Of a DNA stretch of 64,000 nucleotides, positions 32,742 to 43,492 are shown piece after piece. This DNA comes from Rachicladosporium sp. CCFEE 5018. Taxonomy: Eukaryota; Ascomycota; Dothideomycetes; Cladosporiales; Cladosporiaceae. Below the pieces are notes generated by a model. That model was given only the letters and a program-made list of their open reading frames with translations. It was not told where the DNA came from and ran no database searches. The stretch is taken from NCBI GenBank assembly GCA_002077045.2, contig KZ111147.1:848037-912036 (forward strand), given 5' to 3'. Made by a program: the position numbers and the translations under genes. Positions within the stretch are counted from its first letter, which is position 1; each line of letters opens with the position of its first letter.

Positions 32742-33611
32742 CTACCGCCGCTCCCTCAACTCCTCCCGCTTCTCTCGCTTCTCGATTCTCTCCTCTTTCT
32801 CCTCAGTGTAAACACGGAACCAATTCTCTCCAGCCTGTCCACCGCGTCAGTACACCCATACAAGAACCCTCTCAAACCTAAATCAGACACAACTCACATT
32901 AAACAACCCCGCCCCAACCACAGCCCCCAACACCGCATTCCTCGTCCGTTCCCTCTTCTCCCCCTCCAAGCCCTCATGCTTCGGCGTCACAAACCTCGCA
33001 GCAGTAATCGAGCCGATAGCCGCCCCCGCCACACCAGCTATAAGCCAATCGTAAGAGGAGTCGAAATTTTTCTCGAAAAAGTTGCCCTCCCGGCGCGGGC
33101 GGCCGGAGTACCAGAGCACGCTGCCGGTGTCTTCGTCGACGACTTTCTCAGCTGGTCGATAACTGTGAGAGCGGTGTCGTCGGTGATGGCGGTGCCGGCT
33201 GGAGGAGGAGCTTGAGCTGCGGGTGCGAGAGCGAGGAGGGTCCCGATAGCGGGTGAGGTCGTGGCTGCGTCGTTCTCCTAGAGGTCCGGGGCCGCGAGTT
33301 ACAACGCGGCGGACGGCGTAGTAGTTGTCGTTATCATCCTGGTCGTTATCGTAGCTGCGTTCTCGGGGAACGTCGAGTCTGTCATTCCGTTCGCGGGATA
33401 ACGATCTCGGTCTCGTCACCAACGCCATAGCGCGATTCCGAACAGCTTCCAATTCCTCATACGAGATCTCTTGCACCCTCCGCCGTCTCGGCGACACCGT
33501 CTCCCTCTCCCTCTCAATTACCTCATACCTATCCTCTCTCCGTCTGCCGCCCCGATCACTGCTATCAGTACGCCGCTCCTCATACACAACTTCAGAACGA
33601 CGCGACGACAT
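32742..33611 (-). CDS. Uncharacterised RS-rich protein with C-terminal glycine-zipper segment
   Basis: Exon 1 is 33611-32898, the intron is 32897-32835 (63 nt, GTGAGT...GACAG), and exon 2 is 32834-32742, giving 268 aa. The first two thirds are very rich in Arg, Ser, Glu and Asp, with runs of SSSSSSS and HRHHRRHRS. The C-terminal third is conserved in character: FEKNFDSSYDWLIAGVAGAAIGSI and NAVLGAVVGAGLFNAGENWFRVY (joined across the splice) are two Gly/Ala-rich hydrophobic stretches of glycine-zipper type, followed by a charged helix rich in Glu/Arg/Lys. Similar RS-rich proteins with this ending occur widely in Pezizomycotina without known function. It may be membrane-associated through the zipper. 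Confidence 0.75.
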
Positions 33612-34102
33612 GACGAAAGGCTTAAAAGAAGGAAAGATACCGTACCCATCGGAAGATTAGAGATACATAAGCTTCTCGAAGCTAAGGTAAGAGCAAGATG
33701 TGCATGTCTTGTTCACGGTCGTGCAGGAGGATCCGTAGCCTCCAACGTCAAATTCCATTTGGAAAAGCAGGGTTGACCGATAGTGATGTGGCGTGTCGGG
33801 AACCGGCGGACAATTGGGCGCGCGTAAAATCTTGCCTTGACACCTGAGGCCTTTTGATACTCGACGATCAAATCGTCGGTTACAAAACAACGTTTTGTGT
33901 CCATGGAGTATGTAAAGTATACAAGCGCTATACCTGCAGAAGACGTCCCGATCCCTTGCCGTGAACGCCATGTCTCTATTTCCAGGCCCGAAGGGCACTC
34001 AGCGAGCCCACAACGCTGCCCTGCGTAGCTGTCCATTTTAACAATCCCACTGCACAGAACAATTTCTGTCTCCATGCCAAAGTCTCATCTCCTATCATCT
34101 TC
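33612..34102. other. Intergenic region
   Basis: 491 nt between the RS-rich protein (start) and the GDP-mannose transporter (stop). Nothing recognised. Confidence 0.5.
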
Positions 34103-35376
34103 TCATTGCTTCAACGAATCCCTCATGCTCTGCACACTCGCACTCGTAGTTGGCAACACCCCGGCCGTCTGCGCCTTGTTCTTACTCTGCCACATCTTCG
34201 CCACAGCATACACAACTCCACTAACAAAGCCCACAAATATTGCACCCACACTAGCGAAAGTCGCCGGCGCATCGAAGAATATCAGCCCACTCAGAGCGAT
34301 TGGCAATTTATTCAGCGCTCCGACCATGGAGTAGGTCGTCGAGGATGTGACGCGGACGCACCAGGCGGAGGAGTAGGAGATGAAGACCGAGGAGAGGCCT
34401 GAGATGACCATGATGGCGAAGACTTTCGCTTCGTGGCCGGCGGGGAAGTTTATAGCGATGTTCGGAGCGGACCAGTTCTCGAGGAAAAGGGAGCAGAGGA
34501 GGAGGACAGGGATGGAGAGGAGGTTGTTGTAGTACATTGCTAGAAAATCCTTGTCAGCACATCGCAACGAGTGGAGATGTACTTTCCACGCGCGGAACTC
34601 ACTGTCAAAATCCTTAAAGTTCGTGAGCTTTATCCGCTTGCGCATGCCTAGCACATACGCCGCAGAGCAGAAGCAGTTGCACAGCATCCAGAGGTATCCC
34701 GCATTCAGCGTCGAGAGTTTCTCCGCCGCCTCGCCAGTCAATGCCTCGCCGGAGCCTGTAAGAGCATGCTGAATGTCCGCCCACGCCGCAATGAGCGAGC
34801 TGACCACCATAAGCCCAAAGCTGAGCAGTGTCATGCTCGTAACTGAGCCGCCGAACCAGATCACCTCGCCATAGGCAATGAGAATGATGGTCAAATTCTT
34901 GAAGATCGTGTAGACGGGTATGCTGAGGAATTGTAGTGCCTTGCTTCCAGTGTAGATCATGCCAATCAGGAGGAGCGAGATGGGAAACCATTTTCGTGCT
35001 TCGTCTGTGTTGAAATCGCGGAACTGCGCTATGCCCATGAGTTTGAGGGTTTGGATCGCGATGATGCATACTATGCTCTGCGCTGTCGGTCAGTACTGTC
35101 CTGCCCGTACTTCCCCTGCTACGCATGGCAACCCACCTGCACAGCCAGCAGGAAGAAGTTCAAATTGAACGTCCCAGTGAGCACAATTTTGTTCGTAACA
35201 GTCATCAATATACTGCTCCCGCAGTACGCCAGAATCGAGATGGGAGGGCTGTTCGCGACTGAAGTCGCTGGAGGGGCCATGGGTGCTTGTCGTGGTGGCT
35301 CGTACGAGCCGTTGTCCTGCTTGTCGCCCAGCTCGATTGTGAGGTCGCGCTTCGGTTCTTCGTTGCTGCTGCTCAT
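34103..35376 (-). CDS. VRG4: GDP-mannose transporter (Golgi nucleotide-sugar transporter)
   Basis: Exon 1 is 35376-35137, intron 1 is 35136-35078 (59 nt), exon 2 is 35077-34603, intron 2 is 34602-34540 (63 nt, no stop, length a multiple of three), and exon 3 is 34539-34103, giving 383 aa. It is a multi-spanning protein of the NST/TPT family. Signatures are NSPPISILAYCGSSILMTVTNK, FNTDEARKWFPISLLL and the GDP-mannose-binding GALNK motif in MVGALNKLPIALSGL. It exchanges cytosolic GDP-mannose for GMP in the Golgi, feeding mannan and glycoprotein mannosylation. Splicing intron 2 gives FKDFDTMYYNNLLSIPVL, the conserved form. Divergent from PLP1 with about 580 nt between. Confidence 0.93.
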
Positions 35377-35959
35377 ATTCGCAAAGGGGTGTGGCTGTTT
35401 CCTGGGAGGTTTCGCGGGGGAAGCCGGGGGTGCAAGGGGGGCTTTGGTCCACTGCGATTGCTGGAGTCGAGGATGCCGCGCGAAAGACGACTTGACGCCG
35501 ATGAAGGTGGTAATGTTGGGTTCACTTCTTGCGCAGATGCGCTATGGGACGAAGGAGACTGGCAGTGATATGAGACTCGATCTTCTTCCTCACAACGAGC
35601 GACGCAGGGTTCGGGAGTGGTAAATATAACTTTATGCACCCAACCATTTGACTTTGTCACCGCGATCTACATGCCTCGGTGTTCCTCGCCCCTCACGTGG
35701 CTTGCCACAACCATTGAACGTGCCGTGGCATGACAGCGGCGCCGATAAGGGGACGGATGGTGATCCGTCTCGACGAATTGCCTCTAACCGTGTCGAACAT
35801 GTATATTCGTGCTCGTCCTTGGGATACTCCGAAGCCCTGTGGCTCCTGAAACCGAGAAGATCCGGCACGGTCCGACGAAGCTTACGCGTCGCAGATTTCC
35901 GTGGCACGCGTCTTCAATCAAAACCATGTATCAAAGGCTACAGACAACCTCGCCAAGCC
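35377..35959. promoter_or_regulatory. Divergent promoter region (GDP-mannose transporter / PLP1)
   Basis: 583 nt between divergent starts. A CACGTG E-box lies at 35694-35699. An open frame continues upstream of the PLP1 ATG, but its sequence has no conserved features and is probably 5' UTR. Confidence 0.4.
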
Positions 35960-36595
35960 ATGCCTTCTCTCGATGCCGCCGTAGCCAAAGTGCTCGACCG
36001 GCACCAGCCAACAGACTCCGACGATGAAGATGCCCTCATCGCAGAGCTGGAAGACGACGACTCAGGGGCCTTCTCCGCCCACCGCGAGAAACGCCTCGAG
36101 CAACTCCACGCCGAAGTCTCCCGTGCCAAGATGATGCAAAACTCGTCTCATGGCACTTACAAGGAGATTAAGGACGAGAAGCAGTTAATGGACATCACGA
36201 CCAGCATAAAGCTGTGTGTTGTTCATTTCATGAAACCGGATTTCAATCGCTGCCGGATTATGGACGAGAAGCTACGACCGCTGGCTGAGAAGCACTTCGA
36301 TACGAGGTTTGTGAGTATCAATGTCGAGAACGCTGCCTTTTTGGTCGTGAAGTTGAAGGTGCAGGTGTTGCCTTGTGTCATTTCTTTCGTGGATGCGGTA
36401 GGTGTTGATCGGATCATTGGGTTTGAGGGCTTGGGAGCAAAGCCTGATAGCTTCACGTTGAGCGAGCTGGAGGGGAGACTGATGGGGAGTGGAGTTCTGG
36501 TCAGGGCGAAGATGACGAAGGAGGACGATTTGAGGAAGCTGGAGCAGAAGAGAGCAGCCAGGGAGGCTGAGTACGATGATGATGAGTGGGATTGA
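35960..36595 (+). CDS. PLP1: Phosducin-like / TXNDC9 thioredoxin-fold protein
   Basis: 211 aa without introns. The start was chosen at the ATG of MPSLDAAVAKVLDRHQPT because family members begin there; the frame is open 104 codons further upstream without similarity. An acidic coiled N-terminus (DSDDEDALIAELEDDD) is followed by a thioredoxin-like domain: IKLCVVHFMKPDFNRC, IMDEKLRPLAEKHFDTRF, FLVVKLKVQVLPCVISF and IIGFEGLG. The active-site CxxC of true thioredoxins is absent, as expected for this family. Yeast Plp1 and human TXNDC9 bind the CCT/TRiC chaperonin and modulate actin and tubulin folding. The C-terminus is acidic (EAEYDDDEWD). Confidence 0.9.
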   Translation: MPSLDAAVAKVLDRHQPTDSDDEDALIAELEDDDSGAFSAHREKRLEQLHAEVSRAKMMQNSSHGTYKEIKDEKQLMDITTSIKLCVVHFMKPDFNRCRIMDEKLRPLAEKHFDTRFVSINVENAAFLVVKLKVQVLPCVISFVDAVGVDRIIGFEGLGAKPDSFTLSELEGRLMGSGVLVRAKMTKEDDLRKLEQKRAAREAEYDDDEWD

Positions 36596-36677
36596 TGTGC
36601 TGTATGATTTCGCCTGGCCCCAAGGTGTTTGGACGGGTGTGCATGCCTCAATGCACCCTGTCCCCTGGATGTGCTAT

Positions 36678-37398
36678 TCAATGCTGGTAATCGTCCAACC
36701 TCTTGATGGTTCCCTCAGTCTCCTCATACACCACGCCCGCAATGATCAAGATGGAGCCAATGACTACAATGATCAGCACAGCGAAATGCAGCAACGGATC
36801 CCTACGGATTCGGTCGCGCAGACTGAATCGCACCCGTCTTGGCTCCGGATCCTCGACAACAGGCTGCACGTAGTCCGGACGCCACTCGCTGGTCCTCGGG
36901 TACCTGGGACCGTCCCTGACTATGCTGGTTCCAGATGGTCGATATGTGCCGATGTGAAGTTCCCCGGGCCATGCTGTACTTGCACGCTTCTCCGTCGCTT
37001 GGTTCCAGCAGGGCTCTCTCCATGCAGCCTGTCCGAAGGTCAGCATGTAGCGACGCGAAGGAGTCAACATGGAGCCTGCACGCACAAGCTGGGCATGGCA
37101 TGGTATGTTAACCGGATGTATCTCATCTCCCGTCGGCGATGCGAGTGTGGCTAGGGGATCGAGATTCTCTGCTTCCTGCTGCAAGATCAGACAGCCCTGT
37201 GTTACTGTCAGCCTGCTAGGACGTCACTAGTGAGACGCGGTATCCCGACTCACTGCACATGACCCACATGGTCTGGAGCCCTTGCGTTTCTTGTACAGAG
37301 CTGGCGGAGCGCGGAGGTCGACTGTGTCGGCATTCTTCTCGTCCACGAGCGTCACACCCGACATGTTCGCAGAGTGGATGTAGAATCACCACGCACAT
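36678..37398 (-). CDS. Uncharacterised protein: Cys/His-rich N-terminus, single C-terminal membrane helix
   Basis: Exon 1 is 37398-37254, the intron is 37253-37205 (49 nt, GTGAGT...CTGACAG), and exon 2 is 37204-36678, giving 223 aa. This acceptor is the one that keeps frame with the downstream exon; other nearby AGs introduce stops or shift it. Exon 1 has Cys and His residues (ILHPLCEHVGCDA, EECRHS, TMWVMC) that could bind a metal. Near the C-terminus lies one strong hydrophobic helix (PLLHFAVLIIVVIGSILIIAG) preceded by Arg-rich RFSLRDRIRRD, so the tail is likely inserted with the N-terminus in the cytosol. Family not recognised. The two exons share no independent proof of belonging together, so the model is tentative. 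Confidence 0.5.
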
Positions 37399-37988
37399 CA
37401 GCTACGAGAAGAGAGATGAGGTCCGAAGGAGCACGAGGGGTAAGGGCATTAGGAGTGGGCATGATGTCGCGCATTGTACCGGCGCTGTGGCACTCTGACC
37501 CTCCGCGTGGTAAAGACTGGCTTATTGGTGAGGAGTTGGTGGAGTCGGCAAAGCAAGGAAGGGGGTTCAAAGTCTATCTGGATCGCCAAAGACGGACTGA
37601 TGATGTGCGGAGAGCAAGCCTAAGCTGCGGACATCACTTCTCGCAGGCGTGCGGAGACCAGCTTCTGGTCAATATATATGCATTTGCGCTAATGACCGCA
37701 ATATTCCACGCGCCAAGCGAAGCAAAACCTTCGGCTGACTTCAGCTCATTACTCCCACAAGTGTCGTTCGCGTGAAATCACTGTAAGCGCGACACTGATA
37801 CTCGCACAAGATCTCAATATGCGGACGGAGGAAAGATACGTAAGTGCTGAGAGTATGTCGCCACTCAAGTCTTCACATACTACTGCTATCACTTCTCGCC
37901 CTCTCACAAAGTCGCTGCATTCTTCCCTGGTATGAAAGACCCACCAAGCCGTATGTCCATCGCTCGTTAACATCCCCTTGTAGAAAAA
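37399..37988. other. Intergenic region
   Basis: 590 nt between the membrane protein start and the stop of the Myb-like gene. A plus-strand frame at 37374-37775 has no conserved features. Nothing else seen. Confidence 0.45.
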
Positions 37989-38493
37989 TCACTCATCGCC
38001 ATCCTGCTCGACCTTAACGCCCTCCCCCGCCCCATCACCATTCTCCTCACCCTCCTCACCCTTCTCGACGTTCTTCCCCTTCTTGCTCTTCTCCTTAGTC
38101 TTGACACGCTTCTTCGGCGTCTCCTCATCGTCATCCCCAGCTCCATCCACATCGTCCTTGGCCTTCGCCTTCCTCCCACGCTTAACCTTGGCCGGAGTGC
38201 CGGCAACCGCAACAGCGGTTCCAGCATCGTCGAGCTTGCCTCCCGCAGTCTCGATCTTCTTGAGGGCCGTGCGAGCCATGACTTTCATGCTGTCGACGGA
38301 GGCGCAGCCGAAGTCTTTCGTGGCTTTCTCCCAATTGATCTATGAGTTCGTCAGTACGGGAGGTGGGGAGCAGTGGAGGAAAGGAGAGAAGAGGGTGTAC
38401 GGCTTTAGCATCGCAGTTGAGGTAGAGGCAGAGGATGCGGTTTTTGTCCGCCTCCGAGAGAGCGGCTTTGGCAATTTCGTAGTCGTAAGGCAT
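37989..38493 (-). CDS. Small Myb/HTH-like nuclear protein with charged tail (1)
   Basis: Exon 1 is 38493-38401, the intron is 38400-38340 (61 nt, GTACAC...CATAG), and exon 2 is 38339-37989, giving 147 aa. The N-terminal 65 residues form a three-helix Myb-like pattern (LSEADKNRILCLYLNC, INWEKATKDFGCASVDSMKV, ARTALKKIE). The tail alternates basic nuclear-signal clusters (KRGRKAKAK, KKRVKTKEKSKKGK) with acidic runs. It pairs divergently with a similarly built gene at 38907, about 410 nt away, suggesting an old duplication. Such small fungal proteins are presumed DNA or chromatin binders; role unknown. Confidence 0.72.
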
Positions 38494-38906
38494 GGTGTCG
38501 AAGCTGGATGGTTGATAGTTGGGAAGTGGAAGGTATGTTGTCCTTGAGTCAGTGTAGGTGGAAGGGAAGGAGAAGGAGAAAGAGTTGAAGTAATTCAGAC
38601 TGCAGCAGAGGTGCAGCTCGTGATACTCGAGGTCAGTGGGTGGCGAGAATGGCAGGTGAAGTGCAACTGAGACAGGTTTGTATGGCAGCGCCACCAAAAC
38701 AGCGCTCACTTCCGACTCACCTGGCAGAGCACATACCCGTCCGCTGCACCTTTGATCACATTCCATGAGATAGACCTCAACTTCCACATCCTTGCTACCT
38801 GTTCCTCCCCTTGGACAACGACACTCTTCCTCCACAACTTTACCTCGACCCAGACACTTCGACCTAGCTAATAATACCGACACCAAGACACAAGCACCAA
38901 GCAACA
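38494..38906. promoter_or_regulatory. Divergent promoter between the two Myb-like genes
   Basis: 413 nt between divergent starts; must contain both promoters. No specific site recognised. Confidence 0.45.
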
Positions 38907-39356
38907 ATGGCGAAAGACACACCCACCAAGACCACCACCGCCACTCCTTCCGATGAGGAAGTCAAGTTTCTCCTCTCAATCATAAAGGTTGCTGGAATCG
39001 GAAGCATCGATTGGCAAGCCGTGGCAGATGCCAACACAATCGTCTCCAAAGCCGCTGCGTACGCCCTACCACCCGCCCTTCTCCCCTTCCCCTCTCAGCC
39101 CACCCCATCAACTGACCTCGATTCCAGCTCCAAGCGCTTCTCCCGCCTCAACGTCAAGTACAAAGACGACCTTGCCGGAATCAAGAAAGGTGCGGATGGC
39201 AAGGTCAGCACGGATGGAAGCGCTTCGCCCAAGAAGGGCAGAGGCACCAAGGTCACGCCGAAGAAGCGTAAGATCGACGAGGTTGAGGAGGGCGAGGATG
39301 ACGATGAGGAGGACGGGAAGATCAAGGTCAAGGGCGAGGCGGAGGGAGACGACTGA
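38907..39356 (+). CDS. Small Myb/HTH-like nuclear protein with charged tail (2)
   Basis: Exon 1 is 38907-39058, the intron is 39059-39127 (69 nt, GTACGC...TTCCAG, no stop and a multiple of three), and exon 2 is 39128-39356, giving 126 aa. After splicing the domain reads SDEEVKFLLSIIKVAG, SIDWQAVADANTIVSKAAAS and KRFSRLNVKYK. This is the Myb_DNA-bind_8-like layout of small Pezizomycotina proteins. A basic KKGRGTKVTPKKRK nuclear signal and an acidic end follow. The unspliced frame would insert 23 residues in the middle of the third helix, so the spliced form is the functional one. Partner of the divergent gene at 37989. Confidence 0.75.
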   Translation: MAKDTPTKTTTATPSDEEVKFLLSIIKVAGIGSIDWQAVADANTIVSKAAAYALPPALLPFPSQPTPSTDLDSSSKRFSRLNVKYKDDLAGIKKGADGKVSTDGSASPKKGRGTKVTPKKRKIDEVEEGEDDDEEDGKIKVKGEAEGDD

Positions 39357-39881
39357 GTTGGCCGTGCGTTCTGATTGAGCTTTCTGACCGTAGATTCCGG
39401 GCGGAGTGATCTTGTGCAGTGGCTTTCACGGGTCACTGTGAGATGCTGGATGCCGGGGAGCCTTGATCGGGAAGCTGCGACCAAGTAATAAGTGACGGTG
39501 AGATGACGAAGCGAGCAATGATGAGATCAAGGAGACAATGAATCATACAATTGATGGACAGAGCACTTTTTGCACGTGGTATGTGCGAAGATGAGAGGTT
39601 CATAATCACCATGTATCACTGCTCTGACAGCAATGGTCTTCCCCGTAGTCCATGTCTTCGTGTTAGCTTCGCTCGTGCCATGATGCTCCCTAAAGGCGCT
39701 CCGCAGTCCGCTAACGTCGTAGCCACCCAGGCCTCGGCAGGGAAATCAGTTAGCCCCGCGCAGCTCTGTTTCGGACGGCTCGACGAGATTCGGTAGCGCG
39801 CAACATCAGATGCCACACGTAGTTACTCCGTGCTGCGCAGACTTCTATGCTTCGCCGATCGTAAATGAGCCGTCTATCAGC
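39357..39881. other. Convergent intergenic region
   Basis: 525 nt between the stop of the Myb-like gene and the stop of seryl-tRNA synthetase. No gene recognised. Confidence 0.5.
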
Positions 39882-41410
39882 TCATGACTTCTTCTCGTCC
39901 GCCACAGCCTTCGGCCGCTCCGCCACCTCGCCCGCACTAGGCACTTTCGGCGCCGGCTTCTCCTTCGCACCCTCAGCCTTCCCTTTAGCCTTCAAGCTCG
40001 TCGAATCCTTCGGAAGTTCCTTGACATAAGGCAAGAACTCCGGCTGGCCGGGGATGTACTTCCTCAGCACTTCAGGCACATTCAGACCTTCAGGTGTTTG
40101 GTAATTCTCCAGCACACAGCACAGTGCGCGTTCTGTGGCGCAAAGGGTGGAGTTGAGCGCGTGGCAATAGGTCTTTTGGAAGGACATGTCGGTCTGCTTT
40201 TTGGGTCCGTACCTGCAGGATGTCAGTATGTAAAACTATGCTTCCATTCGACGAGGTAGTCTCACCGTATCTCCAGCTCCCGTGTCTGATAGTCCGTGCA
40301 ATTCGAACAAGACACGAGTTCCTTATACTCCCCCTGAAACGGAAACCAAGCCTCCAAATCATACTTCTTCGCCGCCGCATTGTTCAATGCACCACTCACA
40401 ATCGCCACAACTCGGTAGGGCAGCTTCAGTGACTTGTAAAAGTCCTCTGACGTCTCGATCATGTTGTCGAAATGGCCCCATGATTCGTCTGGCTTGCAGA
40501 AAATGAACTGCTCGATTTTCTCGAATTGATGCACGCGGAAGATGCCCCATGCGTCTTTGCCGTGGCTGCCTGCTTCTTTTCGGAAGTTTGTGGAGTAGCC
40601 GGCGTATTTGATCGGTAGGCTTGCGTCGCTCAGCCACTCGCCCTCGTGCATGGCTGAGATGGGCTGTTCTGAGGTGGCGATGAGGTACTTGTCGGTTCCG
40701 GGGTCATTGTCCCTTTCTGTGACTTTGTACAGCTCCTCATCGAACTGCTCCAGTTGTGCGGTCTTGGCCATGGCTTCCCGTAGCATGAAAAAAGGTGGTT
40801 GATTCGGCTTGTAGCCGCGATTGAAGAGGAATTCGAGGCCGTAGTTGATCAGTGCCTGGTTTAGGAAGAGCCCGTAGCCAGTCAAGCAGTACCCTCTGTG
40901 CCCGACAATTTTGACGCCTCGATCTGGGTCGTAGCCGTCCAATCTTAGCAAGACCTCGTGATGTGACAAGCAGTCCTTCTTCTCCACCTTCGTGCCCTCA
41001 GGCGCCCAGTCTCGTTGCAGTGCATTGCTATCCTCATTGTCGCTCACAGGCACGCTTTCGTGCACATAGTTCCCCACACTCTTCGCCTTTTTCAGCAGCT
41101 CAACCTGCTTCCTCGCAGCCAGTTGCTCCATCTCAACCTTCTCCTTGGTCACCTCATCCTTCTCCGCCTTCAACTTCTCGAATTCTGCAGCATCGCCCTT
41201 GTTCTTCTTGTTCAGGCCCATGTCCTTCTGGACTTTGTTCAGCTTTGCGCCAAGCTCAGTTGCTGCGGTATACTGTGTTTTCCGGTGGTCCTCGAACATG
41301 GCTATGATCTCGTCGACGACTTCTTCGGGAGCATGGCGGCGACGTTGGGACTCTTTGATTTTCTCTGGGTTGCCGCCGCGCTCTTTTATGAAGTCGTTGA
41401 TGTCGATCAT
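39882..41410 (-). CDS. SES1: Cytosolic seryl-tRNA synthetase
   Basis: Exon 1 is 41410-40266, the intron is 40265-40213 (53 nt, GTGAGA...CTGCAG), and exon 2 is 40212-39882, giving 491 aa. The N-terminal coiled-coil arm that grips the long variable arm of tRNA-Ser is visible (GAKLNKVQKDMGLNKKNKG and the following KLKAEKDEVTKEKVEM). Class II catalytic motifs follow: motif 2 around TNFRKEAGSHGKDAWGIFR with VHQFEKIEQF, and motif 3 split over the splice (QTDMSFQKTYCHALNSTLC and RALCCVLENYQ). IATSEQPISAMH is the Ser-AMP-site TSE motif. The C-terminal extension is Lys/Glu/Pro-rich as in eukaryotic cytosolic forms. It attaches serine to tRNA-Ser and tRNA-Sec-type acceptors in the cytosol. Confidence 0.96.
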
Positions 41411-41990
41411 GTTGGCGGTGCTGGTTTGGAGAAAGCGGTTGTGAGGGTGTGGACGAACGATTGAAGCTACGAAGCGCCTCTCTACAACCTTGTGAACGTT
41501 TACGCTGAACGCAAAATGTGCAATGGGTCATTTTGTATATTGCTCATATCTCAAACAGTGCCCGTTTAACAGCGCTACGTCCGACCAAACGTCACAATGT
41601 GCGACTCTCCGCATGCCCCACTCAGACCGGAGGGAGCATATTCGAACCTCGCGTTATCTGGACACCCTTGTGTATGCACGCACTGTTACTACGATGTATA
41701 TCTTTGGAGTTTTGGTTGAGGCGATCTGATCAAGCAGGTTACCCAGGGCCTATTGCTATAGCCCCTTCACGCATTTTAGCTTGTAATCTTAGAGTCGCCG
41801 CCTTCTCGATCGCCTGCCCTGGAATTTGCCAGTTGCTCCAGGGAGAGACGTCCAGAACGAAATTGTTGCAAGGGCTTGTCTCCCTCACTGGTAGCTTGGC
41901 CACACCTCATGCTAGTCTGATGTAGAAGGCAGTGTCATAGCAGGCTGGTCTCCAGCATCATCTCCATCCTCCGTCTCCACCTTCACCCTC
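41411..41990. other. Intergenic region
   Basis: 580 nt between SES1 start and the stop of the nuclear protein gene. No gene or RNA recognised. Confidence 0.5.
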
Positions 41991-43492
41991 TCAGATCTCA
42001 TACTTAATCTGCGTCTCACTATCCCCTCCCTCCCCCATCTGCTGGTCCTGCCCCTTCTCGCCCTCCCGCTCGTAGTCGATGATGTCCCCGAACCCATCGT
42101 TCTCCCCACCGAAGCGCGGCAAGGTGGCGTCGAACTGCGGGAAGAAGCTACCCATGCCACCTGCACCAGCACCCTGAGGCTGGCCCATGCCGAAGATGGC
42201 ATTGTTGAAGTCGAAGCTAGCCTGCTGGCCAGCGCTGGTGAACGAGGAATTCATGCTGGTGTTGGTCGTGAAGATTGCGTCGTCAGAGGACGAGTGGCCG
42301 AGGGTAGGGGTGTGGTATGGAGTATAGATGTTGTTGAGGGTCTGGTGGTTGTTGCCGTAGGTGGGGAGATCGTAGGAGGAGGGCGAGGCGGTGTTCTGGT
42401 CCGCATCGCCGATGTTGTAGTTGGGAAGCGCGTAGTTGGTGTTGTGGTCGAAAGGGAAGGTGGCACGGCCGCCAGGATAGGTGAAGTTGGGGATTTGCGG
42501 GGGAGGAGGCGCCATTGGAGCAATGGGGACCTTGAAAGCAGGAGCGTCGGTGGTGGCGGCAGAGGTACCTGTTGTCCTGTCAGTGGGGTACGAAAGCAGT
42601 GACAACTAGGCGAGCGTACGACCGGACTGCTTCGACGGCGGAGCAATGCCGAAACGCTCCCTAATTGGCAGCTCATCCTCCGACTCCCCGGTGTAGGCCT
42701 TCCCGTTGTCGGCCAGGATATCATGATCGTCCTCGCTGTCAGCAGGCGCAGGCTCAGCGTAGTTCTTACGAGGAGTCTTGCGAAGCCTCTTGACCTGGCC
42801 CTTCGCCGGCGCATCGGACTGGTAGTCACTCTCGTCGTCGCTCACAACATCGGCTCTTGACTGACGCCCACGCTTGGCAGGCGTGCGAGGCGTGGCGTAC
42901 CTAGCCGCAGCCTTCTCCGCAGCCTTATTCTTGGTGGCAGCAGCGCAAGCAGCTTTCTCTCTCAACTTCGCGGCAGCTGCCTCCTCGGCCCTGGTTGGTG
43001 GAGCAAGCAAAGTGCTGCGAGAGGGCTTGGAAGGGGTGGCGAGTGGCTCGGTCTTGATCTTGACCCCACCGCGGCCTTTGCCGTTGACGGGGGTGGCGAG
43101 GGTGGACTTTGGTGGCGGAACACGACGCTGGTTGCGATTGGGCTTCTCAGGGACGCGGAGACCCTCCTCGACACGAGCACTGCGCACCTTCGCCAGATGC
43201 TGCTTGATCGCCTCACCGCTCAAGGGCTGCCCCTCGCCTTCGCGGGGCTCCATGGCGTAGCCAATCTCATCCCACGGGAGGGCGACACCCTGGACACAGC
43301 AGACGCTGTCGATGTAGAGGAGAAGGAGCTGGTCTTCGCTGGCTGTGAAGGTGTCAGTGTTTGTGCACGGTGTTGGGGTCATCTTTGGGTAGGACACTTA
43401 CGGTTCCAACGCTTGAGCTGGCGACCTCTCGCGCTCTTGCGCCCGTTGAGCCTCGGAGTCCCGCCGTCGCTGTCGTTGCCGGGGGAGGACAT
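41991..43492 (-). CDS. Uncharacterised nuclear protein with SANT/HTH-like N-terminus
   Basis: Exon 1 is 43492-43402, intron 1 is 43401-43343 (59 nt, GTAAGT...TCACAG), exon 2 is 43342-42620, intron 2 is 42619-42569 (51 nt, GTACGC...CAACAG), and exon 3 is 42568-41991, giving 463 aa. Residues about 25-80 (RGRQLKRWNPSEDQLLLLYI, ALPWDEIGYAMEP, SGEAIKQHLAKVR) look like a SANT/Myb-like helix-turn-helix conserved in Pezizomycotina. The middle is basic and low-complexity with KRGRQSRAD and KRLRKTPRK nuclear signals and acidic patches. The C-terminal third is Asn/Gly/Thr/Pro-rich with aromatic residues, resembling an activation domain. Probably a transcription or chromatin regulator; no specific role can be given. 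Confidence 0.7.

Noticed and set aside
35648..35959. 104 extra codons in frame upstream of PLP1
   Set aside because: No similarity to the phosducin-like family, which begins at the internal ATG.
37374..37775. Plus-strand frame of 133 codons
   Set aside because: Overlaps the start of the membrane-protein gene on the other strand and shows no family features.
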